A stretch of 64,000 bases of DNA from Ochrobactrum quorumnocens. GTDB taxonomy: Bacteria; Pseudomonadota; Alphaproteobacteria; Rhizobiales; Rhizobiaceae. Made by a program: the position numbers and the translations under genes. The stretch is taken from assembly GCF_002278035.1 (NCBI RefSeq), contig NZ_CP022604.1:1426001-1490000 (forward strand), read 5' to 3'. Shown piece after piece: positions 27,864 through 36,795 of this stretch (the first letter of the stretch is position 1; every line of letters starts with the position of its first letter). Below the pieces are notes generated by a model. The model was not told the origin of the DNA. It was given only the letters and a program-made list of their open reading frames with translations, and ran no database searches.

Positions 27864-29474
27864 TTAATCGATGCGGATTGTCACGAAACGCAGCTCGCCT
27901 GAACGCGAAGCAAGCATCAGAAGTGCATTCTTGCGGCCCTCGCGGCGCAAAGCATCAATCCGCTTCTTCACATCAGCAGGTGTCTTCACAGTGACCTGAC
28001 CGATATCGACAATAACGTCACCTGTTTCGACGCGCTTCTCACCGGCAGCGGATCCCGGAGCGACGTAAAGCACGGCAACACCTTCCACATCTTCAGCGAT
28101 GCCAAATTCACCACGAACATCATCATTGATCTCCGCAAGCTTCATGCCCATCACAGTCGTAGCGGCTTGCTCTTTCTGGTCTTTTTTCTGAGTATCGGGT
28201 TTTGACGCATCGGGCGCTTCTGCGCTCTCTTCGCCCTCTTCCATGTCTGGTGGAGGAGCCTGATCTTCTGTCGCCGCTTCAGTGCTCTTGTCGTCTTCAA
28301 CCAGACGACCGAGTTTGACCTTTATGGTTTTCTCTTCACCATCACGAACAACAACAACATCAACCTCATCACCGACAGCACTTTCGGCCACAAGACGCGG
28401 CAGATCCCGCGCGCGTTCAACCGGCTTGCCATCATAGCGGATCACAACGTCACCAGCCTTGATGGCGGTATTGTCGACGCCTGAATTTTCAATCAGTCCG
28501 GCGATCAACGCGCCCTTCGCTTCTTTTAGACCAAGGCTCTGCGCAATATCTTCGGTAACCGGCTGCAGGCGTACACCAAGCCAGCCACGACGCACTTCGC
28601 CAAACTCTTTCAGCTGATCGATGACACCGACAGCCATTTCGGCAGGAATTGCAAAACCAATACCAATCGAACCACCCGACGGCGAATAGATTGCCGTATT
28701 GATGCCTATTACCTTGCCATCCATATCGAAAAGTGGACCGCCGGAATTACCCCGGTTGATCGCGGCATCTGTCTGGATGAAATCGTCATAAGGACCGGAC
28801 TGAATATCGCGCTTGCGGGCCGAAATGATACCGGCTGTAACAGTGCCACCAAGGCCGAACGGGTTGCCGATCGCCAGAACCCAATCGCCAATGCGCGCCT
28901 TCTCAGAATTACCAAACTGCACAGCGGTGAGCTTATGTTTGGCCGGATCAACTTTCAGCACAGCGAGATCAGTTTTTGTATCTTTGCCGACAAGCTCGGC
29001 CTTGAGCTTCGATCCATCAACGAAATTCACTTCGATTTCATCGGCATCGGCAATGACGTGGTTGTTCGTGACGATATAGCCTTTTTCGGCGTCAATCACA
29101 AAACCGGAACCAAGCGACTGCACTTTGCGCGAATCGTTGCTCTTGTTGCCATCCTTGTCATTGAAGAAGTCGTTGAAGAACTCCTGAAAAGGTGAGCCTT
29201 CCGGCACTTGCGGCATTGGTACGCCGCCATCGCCTTCGCCGTCTTCCTTGACTGTCTGCGATGTTGAAATGTTTACGACCGCATCCAGGAGCCCTTCGGC
29301 AAGATCGGCCACGGAGCCAGGTCCTTGGCGTACCGGCGCAATCTGTTGTGCCCCAACTTGCTGAGCAACCGCTGGCGGCATGCCAATCGCCACTGTCCCT
29401 GTAAAACTCATCGCTCCAAGAGCTACGGTTGCTAAAAGGGTGCGAGCAAATCCCGCCTTGGGTGCAATTGCCAT
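27864..29474 (-). CDS. degP: Periplasmic serine protease/chaperone of the DegP/HtrA family
   Basis: 536 residues. A signal peptide (MAIAPKAGFARTLLATVALG) is followed by a trypsin-like domain with the triad in YIVTNNHVIADAD, TDLAVLKVDP and NRGNSGGPLFD, and two PDZ domains (ending GDVIVDIGQVTVKTPADV). A Glu/Pro/Asp-rich linker (APPPDMEEGEESAEA) joins the PDZ domains. It degrades misfolded periplasmic proteins. The ATG at 29474 is chosen over an in-frame TTG at 29531 because it starts the signal peptide. It follows hflKC and the DUF2065 gene, probably in one transcription unit. Confidence 0.93.
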   Translation of the reverse strand: MAIAPKAGFARTLLATVALGAMSFTGTVAIGMPPAVAQQVGAQQIAPVRQGPGSVADLAEGLLDAVVNISTSQTVKEDGEGDGGVPMPQVPEGSPFQEFFNDFFNDKDGNKSNDSRKVQSLGSGFVIDAEKGYIVTNNHVIADADEIEVNFVDGSKLKAELVGKDTKTDLAVLKVDPAKHKLTAVQFGNSEKARIGDWVLAIGNPFGLGGTVTAGIISARKRDIQSGPYDDFIQTDAAINRGNSGGPLFDMDGKVIGINTAIYSPSGGSIGIGFAIPAEMAVGVIDQLKEFGEVRRGWLGVRLQPVTEDIAQSLGLKEAKGALIAGLIENSGVDNTAIKAGDVVIRYDGKPVERARDLPRLVAESAVGDEVDVVVVRDGEEKTIKVKLGRLVEDDKSTEAATEDQAPPPDMEEGEESAEAPDASKPDTQKKDQKEQAATTVMGMKLAEINDDVRGEFGIAEDVEGVAVLYVAPGSAAGEKRVETGDVIVDIGQVTVKTPADVKKRIDALRREGRKNALLMLASRSGELRFVTIRID

Positions 29475-29592
29475 GAAGCTCTGCTCCGTTTCTGTCTGCG
29501 GTAATAAATCGAAAGGATTAGATCGCTGCAAAATACGGCCTGTTTACGGCCCCGCATAGAGTGGTGAGCAGAAATATAACGGATGAAGTGGC

Positions 29593-29778
29593 TTATCCCC
29601 TGACAAGCCAGACAATAAAGACGCCGATTGCCAGCGCTGAAAGCCCTGCAATCCTCAACATGCTTTCGGGTGCCTCGGATGCATCCCGCGCAAGCTTCTT
29701 GGCGAAAAAAGGAAAGCCGCCGTAGAGCAGCCCTTCGAAGACGAAGAGAAGTCCTACGGCGGCTAGAAAATCGCTCAT
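29593..29778 (-). CDS. DUF2065 small membrane protein
   Basis: 61 residues with two hydrophobic segments (LAAVGLLFVFEGLLYGGFP and AGLSALAIGVFIVWLVRG). The position right behind hflC (15 bases) is typical of DUF2065, which is often linked to the HflKC/FtsH system. Function unknown; it is in the inner membrane. Confidence 0.83.
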   Translation of the reverse strand: MSDFLAAVGLLFVFEGLLYGGFPFFAKKLARDASEAPESMLRIAGLSALAIGVFIVWLVRG

Positions 29779-29793
29779 TTGCGATAATCTCTC

Positions 29794-30696
29794 TTACTGC
29801 GACGGCGTTGCCAGTTTTCCACCAGCATCACGGAAGAACTTGAAGAACTCCGAATCCGGTGAAAGTACCAGCGTTGTGTCGGGCGTCTGCAGCGCTTCGC
29901 GATACGCGGCCATCGAACGATAGAAGGCGAAGAAGCCCGGATCTTTCGAGGCAGACAGAGCGAAGATTTCACTGCGCTGCGCTTCGCCTTCACCGCGAAG
30001 GATTTCCGATTCCTTGTGCGCTTCAGACAATGTTTCGACAACCTGACGATCAGCAATAGCGCGGATACGCTGAGCTGCTTCACGACCACGAGCTCTGAGA
30101 CGTTCTGCTTCGGCAAGACGTTCTGCCTTCATGCGGTCATAGGTCTGCTGCGAAACTTCAGCAGTCAGATCTGTACGACGAATACGAACGTCTTCAATGG
30201 TCAGACCAAGTGAAGTCGCATCGGCACGCATCTGGTTAGCTACTTCACGCATCATGTCGCCACGCTCTTCGGAAAGCGCCGCTTCAAAGCCACGCTGACC
30301 GTAAACGCCGCGCAATGCTGCATCAAGACGTGTCCGCAGGCGCTGCTCGGCAAGCAAAGTGCTACCGGAAACCGTTTCACGGAACTTGCGGGCATCGGTG
30401 ATGCGATAGACGAGGAATGCATCCACGTCATAGAACTTGCCGCCCGAGACCTGAACGCGAATATCGTCGAGGTCGAAACGCAGGAGACGATCATCGATCA
30501 ACTGCACTGTATCTGCATCAAGGAAGCCGAACGGCAGCTTGAAATAGATGCCCGGCTCGGTCTTCACGGCAACGATCTGACCGAAGCGCAGTACGATTGC
30601 CTGCTGGCGCTCGGTGACGATGAACGTCGCCGAGTAGAGAAGGAAGACGATGACGGCAATGATACCGCCAATAATCGGAAGCCTGTTCTGAGCCAT
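29794..30696 (-). CDS. hflC: HflC, FtsH protease modulator
   Basis: 300 residues. One N-terminal membrane segment (IIGGIIAVIVFLLYSATFIV) is followed by a periplasmic SPFH/prohibitin domain (TERQQAIVLRFGQIV) and helical C-terminal part with AERLRARGREAAQRIRA. With HflK it forms the periplasmic HflKC cage that surrounds FtsH and limits its proteolysis of membrane proteins. The ATG overlaps the hflK stop (ATGA-type overlap at 30696). Confidence 0.95.
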   Translation of the reverse strand: MAQNRLPIIGGIIAVIVFLLYSATFIVTERQQAIVLRFGQIVAVKTEPGIYFKLPFGFLDADTVQLIDDRLLRFDLDDIRVQVSGGKFYDVDAFLVYRITDARKFRETVSGSTLLAEQRLRTRLDAALRGVYGQRGFEAALSEERGDMMREVANQMRADATSLGLTIEDVRIRRTDLTAEVSQQTYDRMKAERLAEAERLRARGREAAQRIRAIADRQVVETLSEAHKESEILRGEGEAQRSEIFALSASKDPGFFAFYRSMAAYREALQTPDTTLVLSPDSEFFKFFRDAGGKLATPSQ

Positions 30697-31856
30697 TACT
30701 GTGCACCTCCGCCAGTCGTAGTCGCGTTTACACCGGGGCGCGGTTGCTGACGCATAAGTTCATTCAGAGGCAGATAAGGCACGACATCTTTTCCGGGTTC
30801 CACGATAACTTTCTTCGTGCTCTTCAGTACCTGTTCCATCGTTTCAAGGAAAAGACGGTTACGGGTGACTTCCGGCGACTTCTGGTACTCACCAAGAACC
30901 GAGGTAAAACGCTGTGCTTCACCTTCTGCTTCCTGAACGACACGGGTTTTGTAAGCTGCCGCTTCTTCGCGAAGCTGGGCTGCCTCACCGCGTGCCTGAC
31001 CAAGCCGCTGGTTGGAGTACTGATTGGATTCTTCAACGAAACGATCTTCGTCCTGTTCCGCACGCTGCACTTCATCAAAGGCATCAGCCACTTCGCGTGG
31101 CGGCGCTGCATCTTCGATGGAAACGGCATTCACCTGAATACCGGCATTATACCGATCAAGCGTAGCCTGAACGATTTCGCGAACGCTCTGCGCAATAGCT
31201 GCACGATTGTCACGGAAGACATCCTGAGCCGGCCTGCGGCCGACGATCTCACGGATCGCACTCTCGGAAACCTGCTGGACCATCGAGTCAGGGCTATCAA
31301 CGTTAAACAGATAAGCGCGTGGGTCGGATACGCGGTAAAGAACCGAGAACTGAACGTTGACGATGTTCTGATCACCCGTCAGCATCAAGCCCTGCGTGGC
31401 GTTACGCGAGCCCTGTCCGCCAATATTGATCTGCTTTTCGACGATCTGCGCCTTTTCATAGGTTTCGATCGGCCACCAATGGAAATGCAAGCCCGGCTCC
31501 GAAACCTCTGCCTTTGGCTTACCAAAGCGCAGTTCAACTGCGAGCTCGTCCGGCTGTACTGTATAGATGGACTGGAAAAGCCAAAAACCCAGCACCGCGG
31601 CACCGATGAGGAAAAATACGCCGCGATTGCTGCCGCCCTTGCCACCGCCGCCACCTGGGAAAACCTTTTTCAGACGGTCCTGGCCTTTGCGAAGAATATC
31701 CTCGAGATCAGGCGGCGTGTTCTGTCCACCACCGCGCGGTCCTTTCGGTCCCTGCCCCCAGGGGCCGCCGTTGCCGCCGTTATTATTGTTATTGTTATTA
31801 TTATCGCCGCCGCCACCCCATGGGCCACCGCCGCCGTTCTGATTACTCCAGGGCAT
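30696..31856 (-). CDS. hflK: HflK, FtsH protease modulator
   Basis: 386 residues. The N-terminal cytoplasmic tail is Gly/Asn-rich, with eight consecutive Asn codons (AAT/AAC), then PPDLEDILRKGQDRLKKVFPG, a membrane segment (VFFLIGAAVLGFWLFQSIY) and the SPFH domain (VQPDELAVELRFGK). A strong GAGGTGAGG site precedes the ATG at 31856; an in-frame ATG 39 bases upstream is less likely. It starts 125 bases after folA. Confidence 0.95.
   Translation of the reverse strand: MPWSNQNGGGGPWGGGGDNNNNNNNNGGNGGPWGQGPKGPRGGGQNTPPDLEDILRKGQDRLKKVFPGGGGGKGGSNRGVFFLIGAAVLGFWLFQSIYTVQPDELAVELRFGKPKAEVSEPGLHFHWWPIETYEKAQIVEKQINIGGQGSRNATQGLMLTGDQNIVNVQFSVLYRVSDPRAYLFNVDSPDSMVQQVSESAIREIVGRRPAQDVFRDNRAAIAQSVREIVQATLDRYNAGIQVNAVSIEDAAPPREVADAFDEVQRAEQDEDRFVEESNQYSNQRLGQARGEAAQLREEAAAYKTRVVQEAEGEAQRFTSVLGEYQKSPEVTRNRLFLETMEQVLKSTKKVIVEPGKDVVPYLPLNELMRQQPRPGVNATTTGGGAQ
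31780..31803 (-). repeat. In-frame trinucleotide repeat (Asn codons) in hflK
   Basis: Eight AAT/AAC codons in a row. Length change by slippage would add or remove Asn residues without a frameshift, in a linker where such change is tolerable. Confidence 0.7.
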
Positions 31857-31980
31857 CCTCACCTCTCGTCCGGGAGACGGGAAAGCAAGCGCCACCTCCC
31901 GTCATCAACTAATGTTACCGTTTTATAGGCATCGCGAGGGCCGCTTTCAACGTAAGGCGGCAAATTTCCTGCGTTATAAT

Positions 31981-32505
31981 TTACGCAACACGCCGTTCAT
32001 ACCGAATATAGCGTGTTGGATGGCTATCTTTTTCACCTGCGGGCACGTCCTCGGTCGAAATGGCCTGCCAAATTTCCGAATCGATTTCAGGGAAATATGT
32101 GTCACCATCGACCGTGGCCACTACGCGGGTGAGATGCACCACATCTGCCAATGGTAGCCCCTGAGCATAGATGTTGCCACCACCAATAATGCAGACTTCA
32201 TCGACACTGAGCTCAGCTGCAAGCTTGCGTCCGATATCTATTGCATCTTCAAGCGAACCGACAACCAGTGCGCCTTCCGCACTAAACGCGGCGTCGCGTG
32301 TCACAACGATATTGGGTCGTCCCGGCAAAGGGCGACCGATGGACTCCCATGTGCGGCGCCCCATGATGACAGGTTTGCCCAATGTCAGTGCCTTGAATCG
32401 CTTGAGATCGGTCGACAGCTTCCATGGCATGTCGTTGTCACGACCAATGACATTGTTTTCAGCAGCAGCCACGATGATCGATACAATCGGCTTCCGAGTT
32501 GTCAT
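31981..32505 (-). CDS. folA: Dihydrofolate reductase
   Basis: 174 residues. PIVSIIVAAAENNVIGRDNDMPWKL (substrate and NADPH contacts), LGKPVIMGRRTWESIGRPL, and VCIIGGGNIYAQGLPLADVVHLTRV are the three hallmark blocks. It regenerates tetrahydrofolate used up by thymidylate synthase; the two genes are 3 bases apart, so functionally and physically coupled. Confidence 0.97.
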   Translation of the reverse strand: MTTRKPIVSIIVAAAENNVIGRDNDMPWKLSTDLKRFKALTLGKPVIMGRRTWESIGRPLPGRPNIVVTRDAAFSAEGALVVGSLEDAIDIGRKLAAELSVDEVCIIGGGNIYAQGLPLADVVHLTRVVATVDGDTYFPEIDSEIWQAISTEDVPAGEKDSHPTRYIRYERRVA

Positions 32506-32508
32506 GTC

Positions 32509-33303
32509 TTACACCGCAATCGGAGCTTTGATCGTTGGATCGGCTTCGTATCCAACAAGTTCAAAATCCTCAAAACGGAAATCAAACAGGTCTTTTACAT
32601 TTGGATTGATCCGCATCGTCGGCAACTGCTTCGGGGTGCGGGTAAGCTGCAGACGCGCCTGCTCGAAATGGTTGGAATAGATATGCGCGTCGCCCAGTGT
32701 GTGAACGAAGTCACCCGGCTCAAGGTCTGCCACCTGCGCGATCATCATCGTCAGCAGCGCGTAGGATGCGATGTTGAACGGAACGCCCAGGAAAATATCC
32801 GCCGAACGCTGATAAAGCTGGCAGGAAAGCTTGCCGTCCGACACATAAAACTGGAACAGGCAATGACATGGCGGCAGAGCCATTTCATCGACCAGTGCCG
32901 GATTCCACGCAGAGACGATCAAACGTCGTGAATTAGGATTTTCCCGCAACATCTTTAAAAGATTCGCGATCTGGTCAATGTGGCGGCCATCTGGTGCAGG
33001 CCACGAACGCCACTGATAGCCATAGACCGGACCGAGATCACCATTTTCATCGGCCCATTCATCCCATATCGAAACGCCGTTTTCCTTGAGATAAGCGATG
33101 TTGGTATCGCCTTTGAGAAACCACAGCAGTTCATGGATGATTGAGCGCAGATGCAGCTTTTTCGTCGTCAGAACCGGGAAGCCTTCGGCCAGATTGAACC
33201 GCATCTGATAGCCGAACACCGAGCGCGTGCCTGTTCCGGTGCGGTCCCCACGGTCAGAACCGTTGTCGAGCACATGCTGGAGAAGGTCGAGATAGGTGCG
33301 CAT
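32509..33303 (-). CDS. thyA: Thymidylate synthase
   Basis: dUMP to dTMP with methylene-tetrahydrofolate. 264 residues, the E. coli size. [20 protein letters not shown] at the N terminus, the catalytic Cys in [30 protein letters not shown] and [12 protein letters not shown] are all conserved. folA follows directly. Confidence 0.98.
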   Translation of the reverse strand: MRTYLDLLQHVLDNGSDRGDRTGTGTRSVFGYQMRFNLAEGFPVLTTKKLHLRSIIHELLWFLKGDTNIAYLKENGVSIWDEWADENGDLGPVYGYQWRSWPAPDGRHIDQIANLLKMLRENPNSRRLIVSAWNPALVDEMALPPCHCLFQFYVSDGKLSCQLYQRSADIFLGVPFNIASYALLTMMIAQVADLEPGDFVHTLGDAHIYSNHFEQARLQLTRTPKQLPTMRINPNVKDLFDFRFEDFELVGYEADPTIKAPIAV

Positions 33304-33349
33304 AGGGATTACTTTCCGGGCCGATTCGTTTTGACACCACTATAAAGAA

Positions 33350-33379
33350 AAACCTCGGCGCGACGAGGCACCGAGGTTT
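33350..33379 (-). terminator. Hairpin terminator between the DUF2853 gene and thyA
   Basis: AAACCTCGG (33350-33358) and CCGAGGTTT (33371-33379), perfect 9-bp stem with 12-base loop; on the minus strand TTTTTCTTT follows. It lies just past the DUF2853 stop codon. Confidence 0.85.
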
Positions 33380-33404
33380 CAAACTCCACAGGGGAGTAAA
33401 AAGA

Positions 33405-33716
33405 TCAAAGGTCGCCGAGCTTACCGAGCTGCTTGGCTACCAGATAATAGAAGGTAACGCGGTGCTTGTTGCGATCGCCCTTCATGACTTCCGCCACGTG
33501 ATTGACCACTTCTTCGGCTTTTGCAGCATCAGCAACACCGAGCTTTTTCGCCACCCAGCTATCGCGAACGCGCTTCAATTCTTCCGGGTCCGTCGCCGAA
33601 ACGAGAGAGGAATCGCGATTGCGCAGCGCAATACCGAGATGCTTTACGATCTTCTCGACAACGGCTTCATCTGCACCAGCATCATAACGACGGACATCCG
33701 CGAGATATTCACTCAT
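33405..33716 (-). CDS. DUF2853-family protein
   Basis: 103 residues, mostly helical and charged: SEYLADVRRYDAGADEAVVE at the start and HRVTFYYLVAKQLGKLGDL at the end agree with my memory of DUF2853. No enzymatic motif is visible. AAGGAGAG precedes the ATG. It has its own terminator and may be monocistronic. Confidence 0.8.
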   Translation of the reverse strand: MSEYLADVRRYDAGADEAVVEKIVKHLGIALRNRDSSLVSATDPEELKRVRDSWVAKKLGVADAAKAEEVVNHVAEVMKGDRNKHRVTFYYLVAKQLGKLGDL

Positions 33717-33942
33717 ATATCCACTCTCCTTCGATTGGGCCTTTGCCCCGTTTAAACCTCCGCCAGAGCCGGAGAATTTCGATCCCTATCAAGCCATGCA
33801 CCGATAGTGTCACGAGGATTGACCAGCGGAAGCTGGCTGTCAATGAAAAATGAACGCAAAAAGCGAAGCCAGTCGGCCGCCAACAACCTGTAAAATCACA
33901 ACTACCCTCTTCCAATCACGAGGAAGGACGCCTATATACGGC

Positions 33943-34290
33943 GTGTCAGCGCAAGCTGACTATGGTGATAAATGGACGATGTAATAAACCTATTGGACCC
34001 GGGGGCGGTACCCGGCGCCTCCACCAGAACACAAGATGCTTCAGAAGCAAGTTGTGCTGTGGCGGGGGCGAAATAGGATCGACAAGGGTGTAAAGATCGC
34101 TCTTTTGCTCGGCATGATACCACCGTTATCGGGTCAATTGAGTAGTTGCAAATGACAACAAAGCTCAGGGTTACGCTCTCGCTGCCTAATGGCGGTGCGG
34201 GAAACCCACTCTAAAGCCCTTAGGGTTAGCACCTTAAGGCGGGGTTCGGAGGCACCTGGCAACAGAAGCCTCCACTTTCCCTCATCAATT
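33943..34290 (+). ncRNA. ssrA: tmRNA (ssrA), circularly permuted two-piece form
   Basis: Releases stalled ribosomes and tags the unfinished protein. As in other alphaproteobacteria the gene is permuted: the acceptor piece comes first (from about 33945, starting GTCAGC-GCAA-GCTGAC hairpin) and ends CGCCTCCACCA at 34026; a removed spacer hairpin (34027-34063) follows; the coding piece begins GGGGGCGAAATAGGATCGAC at 34064, whose first seven bases pair with CGCCTCC of the acceptor end. The tag frame, GCA at 34148 to TAA at 34189, reads ANDNKAQGYALAA. A stem GGAGGC/GCCTCC (34248-34273) lies near the 3' end. The outer ends are approximate. Confidence 0.95.
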
Positions 34291-34344
34291 GAATTTTTAG
34301 TCTTCGGGCCTTTTAAGGCGAAGCCATTTCGCGCTGGATAAAGC

Positions 34345-34389
34345 TTAAAGCGCGTCGCATGATCATACTTGAAATGCGACACGCTTTAG
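34345..34389. repeat. Palindromic intergenic repeat, module A
   Basis: AAAGCGCGTCGCAT (34347-34360) and ATGCGACACGCTTT (34374-34387), inverted with one mismatch. Equivalent to the perfect copy at 48889-48930. Lies between tmRNA and the MFS gene and may also serve as their terminator. Confidence 0.75.
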
Positions 34390-34394
34390 CAACG

Positions 34395-35654
34395 TCAGAC
34401 GATAGCTGGTTCGGTTTCGGGCACTTGTGTTTCCGTTACCTCTATCTCCGCTGGCTGTGTTTTGGACGAAAGTGCAATCATTGCGATGATGAATGCAAGG
34501 ACAGCACAAGCCGCTATACCAGCAACCATCGGCAATGGTGATCCGTCGAAGACAGCGCTCGTCACGGCAATGGCCAAACCGCCAATGACAAACTGCAATG
34601 TACCCATCAATGCAGATGCAGTTCCGGCGATCTCGCCATAATCTTCAAGCGCAAGCACTGCCGTTGTCGGAATGACCAAGCCTAAAAAGCCGTAGCCGAC
34701 GAACAGGAACGCCGCCATCACATAAAGCGACTGATAGCCCAGCAGAATGACTGCGAGTAGCGCCACCATGGATGTGGCAAAGCCGGTTACTGCCATCTTG
34801 ACCACACGGCGCAGTCCAAAGCGTGCACCAAGCACCCCATTGAGCTGAGAAGCCGCGAAGAATGACACTGCATTGACGGAGAACGCGATCGCATATTGGC
34901 TCGGCGTCAGACCGTAATGGTCGATAAGCACGAAGGATGAATTCGCCAGATAGACGAAGAATGCCGAGATACCAAAACCGCCAATGCTTACCAGGCCAAG
35001 GAAGTAGCGGTCTTTGAGCAGGCGCGCATAGCCGCTGAGCGCACTACTAATATTGCTCTCAAGTCGCGCTTCCGCGCCACGTGTCTCTTTGAGCAGTGAT
35101 CCAATAAGCGCAATGCCAATCAGCGCCGCAATAAACACCGCCCAGAACACGCTGCGCCATCCAAAAAAGCTGATCAGCACAGAGCCGGTGAGTGGTGCCA
35201 GAATTGGAGAGATGGAGAAAACCAGCATCAGCAGAGACATGAGGCGTGCCGCATCCACTCCGGTGTGCAAATCACGCACAATCGCGCGTGGAATAACGGA
35301 GCCGGACGCAGCGCCAATGCCCTGTACAAAACGGAACAACACCAGAATATCAATATCCGATGCAAAGGCTGATCCGATACTACCGATGGAAAACAGAACC
35401 AGACCGCCATAAAGCGGCAGCTTGCGTCCGATCATGTCGGAAAGAGGTCCAAGGAAAAGTTGTGCCAGCGCCAATGCCAGAAAGAATGCAAGCAGACTCA
35501 TCTGCACCGCGCTCGTCTCCGCATGGAGATCTGAAGCGATTGTCGGTAGTGCAGGCAGGTACATATCTATAGCAAACGGACCAATAGCGGACAAAAGGCC
35601 GAGAATAATCGCATTGCGCACGAGACCAGAAGTCATGGGGAGGAGCGCTTTCAT
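34395..35654 (-). CDS. MFS drug efflux transporter, Bcr/CflA type
   Basis: About 419 residues with 12 hydrophobic segments. GPFAIDMYLPALPTIASDL in the first segment and GPLSDMIGRKLPLYGGLVLF (MFS motif A) are the Bcr/CflA signatures; FRFVQGIGAASGSVIPRAIV is motif C-like. It exports a drug or metabolite with protons. The start is uncertain: ATGs at 35693, 35654 and 35636 are in frame and none has a clear ribosome-binding site. It diverges from a TetR gene that probably represses it. Confidence 0.9.
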   Translation of the reverse strand: MKALLPMTSGLVRNAIILGLLSAIGPFAIDMYLPALPTIASDLHAETSAVQMSLLAFFLALALAQLFLGPLSDMIGRKLPLYGGLVLFSIGSIGSAFASDIDILVLFRFVQGIGAASGSVIPRAIVRDLHTGVDAARLMSLLMLVFSISPILAPLTGSVLISFFGWRSVFWAVFIAALIGIALIGSLLKETRGAEARLESNISSALSGYARLLKDRYFLGLVSIGGFGISAFFVYLANSSFVLIDHYGLTPSQYAIAFSVNAVSFFAASQLNGVLGARFGLRRVVKMAVTGFATSMVALLAVILLGYQSLYVMAAFLFVGYGFLGLVIPTTAVLALEDYGEIAGTASALMGTLQFVIGGLAIAVTSAVFDGSPLPMVAGIAACAVLAFIIAMIALSSKTQPAEIEVTETQVPETEPAIV

Positions 35655-35880
35655 CAATGTTTCGTGAGTCGCCTGTTGCGATTTTGGACACATTCAGGCC
35701 CGCGGCACCGCTTGGGAGGATGGGAAAGCCAAAGTCCAAATATCGCAACAGATGTTCTATCCACATGTTACTGCTGCATATTTTTAATAATTTCCGTGAC
35801 ATTTCCGGCCCCCAACCGGATATCCCAGCCTTTAAAAATAGTGTAGCAATCGCCACAATGGACGGATCGTCAAAACCGTT

Positions 35881-35912
35881 TTGACACAACTGTAAAATTA
35901 GACACTATTGTC
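35881..35912 (+). promoter_or_regulatory. Promoter with overlapping palindrome before the TetR gene
   Basis: TTGACA (35881-35886), 17 bases, ACTATT (35904-35909). The half-sites GACA and TGTC (35901-35904 and 35909-35912) form a palindrome over the -10 box, a good site for repressor binding that would also affect the divergent MFS gene. Confidence 0.5.
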
Positions 35913-35942
35913 CAAACCGTCAAGTCGTCTTATGTTAAAGAT

Positions 35943-36641
35943 ATGAAACCTACTGACATGCTCGATATCGCCGTTCTATCGGATAGACCCGCTACCCTTC
36001 CCAAAGGGGTGAGTTCCACGGTCATCAAGCCGGGGCAATGCATGAAGCGCGACTTCATTCTTTGCGCTGCTGCTCGCGTTTTTTATCGCGATGGCTTTCA
36101 GGGTGCGAGTATCGATCTGATTGCCAGTGAGGCCGGTGTATCTCGCCAGACGATCTATAATCACTATCGTGATAAAGAAGCACTGTTGGCGGCCGTTGTG
36201 GATGACGCTTTCGACAGGATGATGTCGAGCCTTTTTGCTGTCCTCGCAACCTTTCCGCAATCGAGCGAAAATCTTGAAGACGACCTTATCGCCTTCTCCA
36301 TCAGGATGAGTCGCAATTGCGTTTATGATCCCTCGACTGCATTTTTACGCAAAGTGTTTCAATCCGACGAGGACGCTCTTCCACTGGGTGCAAAGCTTTG
36401 CAGCACAAAAGGCCCCGCACAAGGTGTGCCCGCTATTGCAGCCCATCTGGCGCGACTTGCTCTTGCGGGCGATTTGCTGATCGAAGACCCAGACCTTGCT
36501 GCCCGTCACTATCTGGCGCTTATCAATGCCGATATCCATTACCATCTCCTGACAGGCCAAAGCATCGACGATTCCATAATTGAGCAAAGCTCGATAAATG
36601 GCGTGCGTACATTTCTGATGGCTTTTGGTAAGCGCTCATAA
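35943..36641 (+). CDS. TetR/AcrR-family transcriptional regulator
   Basis: 232 residues. The helix-turn-helix is at about residues 36-85: RDFILCAAARVFYRDGFQGAS, then IDLIASEAGVSRQTIYNHYRDKEALL, a canonical TetR DNA-binding block. The C-terminal domain (DLIAFSIRMSRNCVYDPSTAFLR, then SIDDSIIEQSSINGVRTFL) resembles the AefR-like TetR_C_7 type. It carries a 33-residue N-terminal extension, so an internal start (M34) is possible. Divergent from the MFS exporter. Confidence 0.9.
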   Translation: MKPTDMLDIAVLSDRPATLPKGVSSTVIKPGQCMKRDFILCAAARVFYRDGFQGASIDLIASEAGVSRQTIYNHYRDKEALLAAVVDDAFDRMMSSLFAVLATFPQSSENLEDDLIAFSIRMSRNCVYDPSTAFLRKVFQSDEDALPLGAKLCSTKGPAQGVPAIAAHLARLALAGDLLIEDPDLAARHYLALINADIHYHLLTGQSIDDSIIEQSSINGVRTFLMAFGKRS

Positions 36642-36696
36642 GCTGCGTACTTTGCCTTTCAGCATCGTCAAATTCGCGCCCTGACTGCTCTTTCAG

Positions 36697-36724
36697 TCCC
36701 ACCATCGTGGGAGTTGAGCTTTTT
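36697..36724 (+). terminator. Possible terminator of the TetR gene
   Basis: TCCCAC (36697-36702), CATC, GTGGGA (36707-36712); after GTTGAGC a T5 run follows. The gap between stem and T-run weakens the call. Confidence 0.4.
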
Positions 36725-36795
36725 CACGATATAATTTTCAATTCCCCTGAGAACAAACTTGACATCAACCCGCGAATCCGTGGGATAAGCAAAAT

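Noticed and set aside
33709..33915. 68-residue minus-strand frame with a hydrophobic stretch just upstream of the DUF2853 gene
   Set aside because: It overlaps the DUF2853 start by 8 bases and has a TM-like segment, but no ribosome-binding site or recognisable family; it also overlaps the tmRNA promoter area. Possible but not supported.
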